Below are positions 41,754 through 47,327 of a DNA stretch of 64,000 nt, in pieces. Position numbers and translations under genes: made by a program. The stretch's first letter is position 1, and the number at the start of each line of letters is the position of its first letter. A model generated the notes under the pieces. That model saw only the letters and a program-made list of their open reading frames with translations, did not search any database and was not told the DNA's origin. Source of the DNA: Lachnospiraceae bacterium Marseille-Q4251 (GTDB taxonomy: Bacteria; Bacillota; Clostridia; Lachnospirales; Lachnospiraceae); NCBI GenBank assembly GCA_018223435.1, contig JAGTTO010000001.1, positions 248,001 through 312,000 of the forward strand, read 5' to 3'.

Positions 41754-41865
41754 CCCTTCTTTCCAGATATTGGGATAGAATAGTGTAGATTTTTCTGATC
41801 ATTGGAAGATCCTGTTCCTCCAGATGAGATAAGAGTCTCATTATTTCTTCCATGTACTGTTTCAT
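41743..41865 (-). CDS. 40-residue LexA-controlled peptide, possible antirepressor
   Basis: The peptide begins MKQYMEEIMRLLSHLEEQDL and ends ERRGRR; it should be a pair of amphipathic helices. The ribosome site GGAGGG lies 8 bases before the ATG. A good promoter and a perfect-consensus LexA box are directly upstream, so it should be induced by DNA damage. Its helix pattern (DLPMIRKIYTILSQYL) loosely resembles the repressor's C-terminal helices, suggesting interference with repressor dimers. Small proteins of this kind next to phage repressors are known in Clostridia, but the function here is inference. Confidence 0.65.
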   Translation of the reverse strand: MKQYMEEIMRLLSHLEEQDLPMIRKIYTILSQYLERRGRR

Positions 41866-41886
41866 ATGTATGCCCTCCTTTATCTT

Positions 41887-41900
41887 CGAACATATGTTTG
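41887..41900 (-). promoter_or_regulatory. LexA (DinR) box
   Basis: CGAACATATGTTTG matches the Firmicute LexA consensus CGAACRNRYGTTYG at every fixed base. It lies between the -10 box (41914-41919) and the ATG of the 40-residue peptide gene. Confidence 0.8.
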
Positions 41901-41913
41901 TTTCTTTAAACCT

Positions 41914-41942
41914 ATAATATAACTTTTCCTTATAGTTTTCAA
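41914..41942 (-). promoter_or_regulatory. Promoter of the LexA-controlled peptide gene
   Basis: Minus-strand TTGAAA (41937-41942), 17 bases, TATTAT (41914-41919). The LexA box sits just downstream of the expected start point. Confidence 0.7.
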
Positions 41943-42021
41943 GGACTTTCACACGTTCTGTAAAATAGTTACAATAATGGAAACGATTGGTAATTGAGGG
42001 CATTATGCGATTTTCGCAATC

Positions 42022-42037
42022 GTCCGAGATCTCGGAC
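42022..42037. promoter_or_regulatory. 16-bp perfect palindrome upstream of the toxin-antitoxin pair
   Basis: GTCCGAGATCTCGGAC is a perfect palindrome 46 bases before the toxin start; GCGATTTTCGC, a second dyad, lies next to it. Likely autoregulatory operator of the toxin-antitoxin operon. Confidence 0.5.
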
Positions 42038-42082
42038 ACTTCTTTTGAACGCAGATCATGACCAGGAATAAGGAGGTCTAAA

Positions 42083-42325
42083 GTGTTTCAGATTGTATAT
42101 TCAAAGAAAGCTGAAAAATTTTTAAAAAAGCAGGACGTTCCTACCCGGAAACGTTTGGTTACAGCCATTGACAAGCTTCCTCTTGAAGGAGATATTAAAA
42201 AGTTACAGGGAGCTGACGGGTATCGTCTCCGAGTTGGTAACTTTCGTGTATTATTTGACGTAAATGGAATTATCATAGATATTATAGAAATCGGAAACCG
42301 CGGCCAGATTTATAAAGGAGTGTGA
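42083..42325 (+). CDS. RelE/ParE-superfamily toxin
   Basis: An 80-residue protein with the RelE fold pattern: IVYSKKAEKFLKKQD, KLPLEGDIKKLQGADGYRLR and VGNFRVLFDV. It is probably a ribosome-dependent mRNA endonuclease. The GTG start at 42083 follows AAGGAGG. It precedes the antitoxin, an inverted order. The pair is expressed from the prophage and may stabilise it. Confidence 0.85.
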   Translation: MFQIVYSKKAEKFLKKQDVPTRKRLVTAIDKLPLEGDIKKLQGADGYRLRVGNFRVLFDVNGIIIDIIEIGNRGQIYKGV

Positions 42326-42330
42326 TCTAT

Positions 42331-42555
42331 ATGTCAAACGTAAAAGAAAGAATCATTGGTGCAGTTACCATCATGAATGAAAAGGATGCACAGAAAGTAT
42401 GGGATCTGATCCAGGGCACTTTCATTTTGAACAATGCAGAGGAGGTAGAGCCGGACCCGGAAGAGCTGGAAGCTATAAGAGCTTACAAAGCTGGTGATCC
42501 GGAATATCAGCCTTATATCTCTCATGAAGAATTGATGAAAGAACTTGGATTGTAA
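42331..42555 (+). CDS. Antitoxin partner (RelB-like position)
   Basis: A 74-residue acidic protein starting MSNVKERIIGAVTIMNEKDA, with the acidic stretch EEVEPDPEELEAIRAYKAGD. It starts 5 bases after the toxin stop. No helix-turn-helix is visible, so DNA binding may come from the N-terminus or another protein. Called antitoxin by position and charge. Confidence 0.75.
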   Translation: MSNVKERIIGAVTIMNEKDAQKVWDLIQGTFILNNAEEVEPDPEELEAIRAYKAGDPEYQPYISHEELMKELGL

Positions 42556-42561
42556 ACAATC

Positions 42562-42586
42562 AAAAAGCTGGCCTGCCCGGCCAGCT
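42562..42586 (-). terminator. Terminator of the small XRE gene
   Basis: AGCTGGCC and GGCCAGCT stem, followed by TTTTTG on the minus strand, 7 bases after the 42593 stop. Confidence 0.7.
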
Positions 42587-42592
42587 GCATTA

Positions 42593-42790
42593 TCATTTGT
42601 ATGGAGAATCGTAGAGATCTGATATTCTCACCTTCAGGCCTTTGGCCAGCTTCTCCATCACGTCCATTCGTGGACTTTTTCTCCCGGCTACGATATCGTC
42701 TACAGTAGACTTCGGGATCCCGGTCAGGATTGATACCTGACGGATGGAAAGATTCTTTTTAACCATGATGTTTTCTAATAATATCTTCAT
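42593..42790 (-). CDS. Small XRE-type regulator
   Basis: A 65-residue protein that is almost only a helix-turn-helix: LSIRQVSILTGIPKSTVDDIVAGRKSP is its core, split here as SIRQVSILTGIPKSTVDDI plus VAGRKSP. It is divergent from the secreted protein gene. A 15-bp palindrome abuts its ATG and replaces a normal ribosome site, so the mRNA may be leaderless or very short. It may regulate the neighbouring secreted protein or act as a second switch component. Confidence 0.8.
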   Translation of the reverse strand: MKILLENIMVKKNLSIRQVSILTGIPKSTVDDIVAGRKSPRMDVMEKLAKGLKVRISDLYDSPYK

Positions 42791-42805
42791 GGGAATAGTA
42801 TTCCC
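42791..42805. promoter_or_regulatory. 15-bp palindromic operator at the XRE gene start
   Basis: GGGAATAGTATTCCC is a perfect dyad directly before the ATG of the XRE gene and about 65 bases upstream of the secreted protein start. Likely the regulator's own binding site. Confidence 0.55.
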
Positions 42806-42871
42806 TAGTTTATAGTGTATACTTTGGAAGATAATGGAAAGAGCATTTCAAAGAAAGAAAAGAGGGAAAGT

Positions 42872-43927
42872 ATGAAGAAAAGTAGAAAGTTATTACTTTG
42901 TTTGGTTGCGTTATTACCTTTTTCGTTACATGTAAAAGCAGAACACACGCACACCTGGAGTAATTGGGAAGTAACTTGTCCCGCCACATGCAATTACGAA
43001 GGTGTCAAAGTAAGATATTGTACTGAATGTTACGAAGAAGATGTAGAAGATATTCCTGCTACAGGAAAACATGACTGGAGCGAATGGTATATCGAAGAGC
43101 CCAGTTGCTTCACTCCAGGCTCAAAAACTAGATATTGCGAATACTGCAACAAAGAAGAAGAAGAAAACATTCCGGCTCTAGGGTATCACACTTGGGGCAA
43201 ATGGCAAATATTAGAAAAGGCTGATTGCTTGAACGATGGAGAAAAATATCGCATATGTACAGTCTGTGAAAAGGAAGAAACCAAAAAAATTCCTGCAAAT
43301 AAAAATTCTCATAATTATGGGAAATGGTACACGGTCAGAAAGTCTACAGCGTTCAAAAAGGGGTATTCAATGCGGACGTGCTACACATGCATGCACGAAC
43401 AGAAAAAGAGCCTTCCTCTCCTGCCGGAAGCAAAAATAAAAACGGCAAGTGAAAAGCAAATATCAAAAAGCTTAAAGACATTTTTCACGGCCGCAAAAAA
43501 TTATGATATATCGAAAATGAAAAAATGCTTTTCCGATAGAAAAATCAGACCTTTTTCCAATAAAAGTTTGCAAGCGTCCTGGAGAAAATATACGAAAGCG
43601 TATCTACGCTTTAAAATCAAATCCGTATCAGTAAAAGGCAAAAAGGCAACAGTGAAGCTATACTGCCAGTATCCGGACGGAACAGATGCATTTCAAACGG
43701 CGCTGTCGGAAGCGAACACATATTATTACTGCCACCCAGAAACGAGCAATGAAAAAATGAAAAATATTTTTTGCTCATACATCAGAAAATATTTAAAAAA
43801 GAGAGAAATCAAAACAACAACAATATCATTAAATATGATCAAAAAAGGAAATACCTGGAAGATAAGCAAATATACAGCGTCATTAGATAACGTTCTTCAT
43901 GGAAATTATGAAAAAGCCGTTAATTGA
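42872..43927 (+). CDS. Secreted Cys-repeat protein (lysogenic conversion candidate)
   Basis: A 351-residue exported protein. ATG at 42872 (MKKSRKLLLCLVALLPFSLH) follows GAGGG and gives a classic signal peptide cut near VKA. Four repeats of a H-x-W-x-x-W ... C-x4-G ... R-x-C-x-x-C type follow (for example HDWSEWYIEEPSC), each probably a small metal- or disulphide-bound module. The C-terminal 170 residues form a separate basic domain. It lies among lysogeny genes and is AT-rich, so it may be a late acquisition expressed in the lysogen. Confidence 0.85.
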   Translation: MKKSRKLLLCLVALLPFSLHVKAEHTHTWSNWEVTCPATCNYEGVKVRYCTECYEEDVEDIPATGKHDWSEWYIEEPSCFTPGSKTRYCEYCNKEEEENIPALGYHTWGKWQILEKADCLNDGEKYRICTVCEKEETKKIPANKNSHNYGKWYTVRKSTAFKKGYSMRTCYTCMHEQKKSLPLLPEAKIKTASEKQISKSLKTFFTAAKNYDISKMKKCFSDRKIRPFSNKSLQASWRKYTKAYLRFKIKSVSVKGKKATVKLYCQYPDGTDAFQTALSEANTYYYCHPETSNEKMKNIFCSYIRKYLKKREIKTTTISLNMIKKGNTWKISKYTASLDNVLHGNYEKAVN

Positions 43928-43937
43928 TCAAAAATAA

Positions 43938-43970
43938 CAAAAAGGTCCCTGCTGCAAACAGAGACCTCTT
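43938..43970. terminator. Terminator after the secreted protein gene
   Basis: GGTCCCTG and CAGAGACC pair with one mismatch around a CTGCAAA loop, with T-rich ends on both strands. It separates the secreted protein from the integrase unit. Confidence 0.6.
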
Positions 43971-44090
43971 TGAAAACTATACAGATCCAGAGGATCAGGC
44001 ATAATTTTCCCTCGACAAGAAGATTATACCACAATCCTTTGAATTTTGTACAGATGTTATTTTTGTACCCATTTTTCAAAGGAGGATTGT

Positions 44091-44180
44091 ATGAAACCAC
44101 TTATAAAGCATAAAATCAATCTCCCCTCTCATACTCTGGAACAGATCCCGGCTCATGAAAGGGGTGTGCTGTATGGATGA
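44091..44180 (+). CDS. 29-residue ORF coupled to the integrase
   Basis: ATG at 44091 follows a perfect AAAGGAGG. The peptide begins MKPLIKHKINLPSHTLEQIP and ends overlapping the integrase start (TATGGATGA). It may be a leader that couples translation, or a small recombination directionality factor. Its sequence is not recognised. Confidence 0.55.
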   Translation: MKPLIKHKINLPSHTLEQIPAHERGVLYG

Positions 44181-45612
44181 GAAAATGCGTTACGGTGCAC
44201 TTTACATCCGCGTGAGCACTGACAAACAGGAAGAGCTCTCTCCCGATGCTCAGAAGCGTCTCCTGCTGGACTATGCCAACTCCCACAATATTTTCATTTC
44301 GCCAGATCTGATCTTCACGGAGAACGGTATTTCCGGTCGGAAGGCAGATAAGCGTCCGGAGTTTCAACGGATGATCGGCATGGCCAAAACGGATGAGCCG
44401 CCTTTTTCTGTGATCCTGGTCTGGAAGTTCAGCCGTTTTGCCAGGAATCAGGAGGAATCCATCGTCTACAAGTCCATGCTGAAAAAACAACACAGCGTCG
44501 ATGTGGTCAGCATCACGGAGCCGCTGATCGACGGCCCTTTTGGAACCCTGATCGAGCGTATCATCGAATGGATGGATGAGTATTACTCCATCAACCTTTC
44601 CACGGAAGTAATCCGTGGCATGACAGAAAAAGCCCTGCGGGGCGGCTATCAGTGTACGCCGCCGCTCGGGTATGAATCTTCCCGTTCTGGAGAAGCATTT
44701 ACCGTAGTTCCGGAAGAGGCAGAGATCGTCAAATATATTTTCGACCAGTATGTTCGCTGCCACCGGGATGCCACGGCGATTGCCCGGAGTCTGAACCAGC
44801 GGAAGCTACATACTAAAAGAGGGAATGCTTTTGAGAAAAGGAATATCACCTACATCCTTCAGAATCCCTTCTATGCGGGAAAGATCATCTGGAACGATAT
44901 TGAGCGGGATGGAATCCACGAGACTTTCATTCCCTCAGAACTCTTCCAAGAAGCCAACGCCCGGCTCCAGGCTGCCTACCGGCCCAAAAAACGCCGAAAC
45001 GTTTCCGCCTGTGCCCATTGGCTCTCCGGACTGGTGAAATGCTCCACCTGTGGGGCTTCTCTGGGATTCAATAATGCCAAGGATCCTTTTTTCCAATGCT
45101 GGAAGTATGCCAAGGGCATGCATCCGGGAAGTTCCTGGATCACCCAAAGGGCTCTGGAAAATGCCGTCCTGGAATATTTTGAGCAGCTCCTGGCCGGGCA
45201 GGAATTTTCTTTTACATACCACTCTTCTGCCACCGCGGTCGAGGAAGATCCGACGCTTATCTATAAAAAAGAATTGGAGAAGCTGGACAGCCGTGAAATT
45301 CGGATCAGGGAAGCCTACGAAAATGAAATCGATACACTGGAAGAATACAAAACCCGGAAACAACAGCTCCAGGCTGAGAGAGAACGGCTGAATGATCTTA
45401 TCCTTTCAGTAAAAAAGCCGCCGAAAAATGATGAGACAAAAGACCGGCTGGAACTGATGAAAAAGATCCAGACCGTGTATGATGTGATAAAAAGTCCTGA
45501 TATTGATTACGAAGTGAAAGGAACCTTCATCCGCTCCGTCGTGGAGGAAATCGTATGGAACCGAGCGGAAAACACGCTGTCCTTTCACCTCTACATGCCC
45601 GGAAGCCCTTGA
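44173..45612 (+). CDS. Large serine integrase (site-specific recombinase)
   Basis: A roughly 479-residue enzyme that inserts the phage into cotJC and, with a directionality factor, excises it. The resolvase domain has the catalytic Ser in YGALYIRVSTDKQ and the Arg-containing VWKFSRFARN. The recombinase domain follows, then the zinc ribbon (CSTCGASLGFNN, FFQCWKY) and a coiled-coil (KELEKLDSREIRIREAYENE). ATG at 44173 has AGGGG 8 bases before it. The gene ends 22 bases before the phage arm of attR. Confidence 0.94.
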   Translation: MDEKMRYGALYIRVSTDKQEELSPDAQKRLLLDYANSHNIFISPDLIFTENGISGRKADKRPEFQRMIGMAKTDEPPFSVILVWKFSRFARNQEESIVYKSMLKKQHSVDVVSITEPLIDGPFGTLIERIIEWMDEYYSINLSTEVIRGMTEKALRGGYQCTPPLGYESSRSGEAFTVVPEEAEIVKYIFDQYVRCHRDATAIARSLNQRKLHTKRGNAFEKRNITYILQNPFYAGKIIWNDIERDGIHETFIPSELFQEANARLQAAYRPKKRRNVSACAHWLSGLVKCSTCGASLGFNNAKDPFFQCWKYAKGMHPGSSWITQRALENAVLEYFEQLLAGQEFSFTYHSSATAVEEDPTLIYKKELEKLDSREIRIREAYENEIDTLEEYKTRKQQLQAERERLNDLILSVKKPPKNDETKDRLELMKKIQTVYDVIKSPDIDYEVKGTFIRSVVEEIVWNRAENTLSFHLYMPGSP

Positions 45613-45633
45613 TTTTACCGGGGTTTCCGGCTT

Positions 45634-45747
45634 TCATAGGTTACTGCCATCCGGTCCACCATACTGGCTCATAATAATCTGTGCCAGTTTTGCATTTGGC
45701 TCCTTGATATTAACCGGGTACTGTAATCTTTTTTCATAATTCCACAT
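45634..45747 (-). pseudogene. cotJC: cotJC, 5' part (split by the prophage)
   Basis: ATG at 45745-45747 encodes MWNYEKRLQYPVNIKEPNAK and continues to the core GGTGGACCGGA, after which phage sequence adds SNL and a stop, making a 37-residue peptide. The first 33 codons are cotJC, and the rest of the gene is at 5255-5800. It lies 3 bases after cotJB in the cotJ operon. Confidence 0.93.
45635..45676. other. Prophage attachment site attR
   Basis: The core TCCGGTCCACC (45650-45660) follows the phage arm CATAGGTTACTGCCA and precedes cotJC codons. The arm is the inverted counterpart of the phage arm at attL. Confidence 0.9.
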
Positions 45748-45750
45748 AGA

Positions 45751-46131
45751 CTATTTCAACCTCCCTTCCCAGGGCCAGGGGGTGTTGACCCATTCCCAGC
45801 ACTCGCTGGATGCGTCGTCAGCGGTGTCGATTGTGAGCGGTCCATAGAGGGCTGCATATTCTTTCAGCGCTTTATTTCTCATGGCAATGTGGTCTTCGCA
45901 ATAGGCAAAGGCCTCACGGTCTGTCGGGTGAGTGTCGAGGTAGAGAAGCATATCGGAGACAACAAAGCTGACCTGATTGATATAGGTGAGAAGCTGTTCC
46001 TGATTCATGGCGCCAAGATCTGTAGAATAATGTCTGGGCTCGGGGCGGGGCATGGGCGGCGGACAGTTATTAGGCCGTCCGGAGCAGCCATTATTTCTCA
46101 TACCCTGGCAGTTACAACCGTTTCTGTTCAC
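45751..46131 (-). CDS. cotJB: Spore coat protein CotJB
   Basis: A 126-residue coat protein of the CotJABC complex made in the mother cell. The C-terminal half (DMLLYLDTHPTDREAFAYCE, then WEWVNTPWPWEGRLK) is the CotJB domain. The N-terminal 35 residues are Cys/Pro/Asn-rich, as is common in clostridial CotJB. It overlaps cotJA by 4 bases and is followed after 3 bases by cotJC. Confidence 0.93.
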   Translation of the reverse strand: MNRNGCNCQGMRNNGCSGRPNNCPPPMPRPEPRHYSTDLGAMNQEQLLTYINQVSFVVSDMLLYLDTHPTDREAFAYCEDHIAMRNKALKEYAALYGPLTIDTADDASSECWEWVNTPWPWEGRLK

Positions 46132-46325
46132 AGGCAGGCACCTCCTTTGCCGCAGAATGGCATGCAGAGCTCCGGAAATACCGTTCCAAGAGAAAGAGCT
46201 GTCGCATGGTCGTAGGTTTTATGAAATGTCTGCCAGGGAACATAAGCCATAGCCAGGGGAAACTGATCCAGGCCGGAATAGTCCAGGCGGTTCGTTCTGC
46301 TGCAGCAATCCGCATTATTTTGCAT
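46128..46325 (-). CDS. cotJA: Spore coat protein CotJA
   Basis: A 65-residue coat protein starting MQNNADCCSRTNRLDYSG at ATG 46323-46325, which follows AAAGGAG. The LAMAYVPWQTFHKTYD and GTVFPELCMPF stretches are the CotJA signature. It is the first gene of the cotJ operon and has a mother-cell type promoter match upstream. Confidence 0.92.
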   Translation of the reverse strand: MQNNADCCSRTNRLDYSGLDQFPLAMAYVPWQTFHKTYDHATALSLGTVFPELCMPFCGKGGACL

Positions 46326-46356
46326 GAGAACTCCTTTCAAAATCAAGGTTTACTCC

Positions 46357-46383
46357 TAGCATATGAGAGAGGAAAAGTTCTGT
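46357..46383 (-). promoter_or_regulatory. Mother-cell sigma-K/sigma-E type promoter of cotJ
   Basis: On the minus strand AC (46382-46383), 16 bases, CATATGCTA (46357-46365). This fits the sigma-K consensus AC-N16-CATANNNTA exactly, and the -10 also resembles sigma-E. cotJ in Bacillus is mother-cell expressed. About 31 bases lie between the -10 and the cotJA start. Confidence 0.65.
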
Positions 46384-46434
46384 GAAAAATTGCTTGCATT
46401 TTTCAAATCCATAAGATATAATTACATTTTGTAA

Positions 46435-46507
46435 GGGGCATTAGCGCAGCTGGGAGCGCGTCTGAATGGCATTCAGGAGGTCACGGGTTCGAATCCCGTA
46501 TGCTCCA
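46435..46507 (+). tRNA. tRNA-Ala (GGC anticodon)
   Basis: A 73-nt cloverleaf. The acceptor pairs GGGGCAT with ATGCTCC, the anticodon loop is ATGGCAT with GGC as anticodon, and the T-arm reads CGGGTTCGAATCCCG. The CCA end is encoded only as A. Confidence 0.95.
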
Positions 46508-46663
46508 TTTTTCATACTTATATTTCTAATTTATTACTCTCAGGCTGCATTTTCTATTGCAATTGACGTCTAAAAATCTATGTTTTTAAAATTTCTTTTA
46601 CAATTTTATCTTTTCTTATCCTGCTTAAAAGTGTACAATTATATATTGAAAGGAGCTGATTCT

Positions 46664-47014
46664 ATGCCATTACCCAAAGAACATACCTATACAATCAAAG
46701 ATATCTATGCTCTTCCGGAAGGAGAACGCGCGGAGCTGATCGACGGCCAAATCTACATGATAGGGGCACCGACTTATCTGCATCAGGCGCTTTCCATGGA
46801 GCTTTCCGCTACTATCCGGAATTATATTCGCAGCAGAAAAGGTTCCTGTCAGGTTCTGCAGGCCCCATTGGCTGTCACACTTTTTTCCGAATATCGTTAC
46901 GAGGAAGACGCTGCGCCAATGATTGCCCCCTTTGATCAGACACTCACTGTTGGAATTTATGGAGACTTTGAAATCAATATTGCAAAGCTTCTGGAAGAAG
47001 CCGGAATTAAATAA
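46664..47014 (+). pseudogene. Uma2-family nuclease with internal deletion
   Basis: A 116-residue product. ATG at 46664 (MPLPKEHTYTIKDIYALPEG) matches the Uma2/DUF820 start, and IDGQIYMIGAPTYLHQ follows it. After PLAVTLF the sequence jumps to the C-terminal part with VGIYGDFEINIAKLLEE, so the middle of about 80 residues, including the acidic catalytic centre, is absent. The frame is kept, but activity is unlikely. Confidence 0.7.
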
Positions 47015-47015
47015 A

Positions 47016-47068
47016 AAGATCGCGTGAGACCTGTTTTTATTGCAGGATTCTCACGCGATCCTTTTATT
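47016..47068 (+). terminator. Terminator after the Uma2 relic
   Basis: GATCGCGTGAGA and TCTCACGCGATC form a long stem, followed by CTTTTATTT on the plus strand. Confidence 0.75.
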
Positions 47069-47094
47069 TAGTGTTCCATCCTTTTTTGTAAAAC

Positions 47095-47124
47095 AAAAAG
47101 CATCTCACATTCCTGTAAGATGCC
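47095..47124 (-). terminator. Terminator of tRNA-Val
   Basis: GCATCT and AGATGC stem followed by five T on the minus strand, just after the tRNA end at 47140. Confidence 0.65.
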
Positions 47125-47139
47125 TTTTCAAATAAAAAA

Positions 47140-47213
47140 TGGAAGCAAGGGGGCTCGAACCCCTGACCTCTCGCGTGTGAGGCGAACGCTCATCCCAGCT
47201 GAGCTATGCTTCC
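47140..47213 (-). tRNA. tRNA-Val (CAC anticodon)
   Basis: A 74-nt cloverleaf on the minus strand. The acceptor pairs GGAAGCA with TGCTTCC, the anticodon stem is TTCGC/GCGAG with loop CTCACAC (anticodon CAC), and the T-arm is GGGGTTCGAGCCCC. Confidence 0.94.
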
Positions 47214-47327
47214 ATGGCATCAATTATAGCACTCTCATTTAAAAATTCAATACCTTTTTTCTGATTTTCCATGGATGATCCGTATTTTTTCTTCAACAGA
47301 CCATCCATGGAGTCAAATTATTTGTTA

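Larger units (their letters stand above)
5790..45660. mobile_element. Intact-looking siphovirus prophage inserted in cotJC
   Basis: The element spans about 39.9 kb between two copies of an 11-bp core inside cotJC. It carries every expected module: serine integrase, repressor and divergent promoters, replication and recombination genes, late regulator, packaging, HK97-type head, long non-contractile tail, holin and amidase. I saw no frameshift in any structural gene, so it is probably inducible. The only broken phage genes seen are a DUF2513 fragment and a possible DUF551 tail fragment. Confidence 0.95.

Noticed and set aside
43985..44090. A sporulation sigma promoter in front of the integrase, which would support developmental excision
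   Set aside because: I looked for AC-N16-CATANNNTA and sigma-E-like boxes and found none that is convincing; the integrase promoter remains undetermined.
44116..44763. A minus-strand frame opposite the integrase
   Set aside because: Antisense to the catalytic domain of a well-supported integrase.
46435..46507. The tRNA-Ala gene as the prophage integration target
   Set aside because: The tRNA lies 775 bases outside attR and is intact with no duplicated end; the att core is in cotJC.
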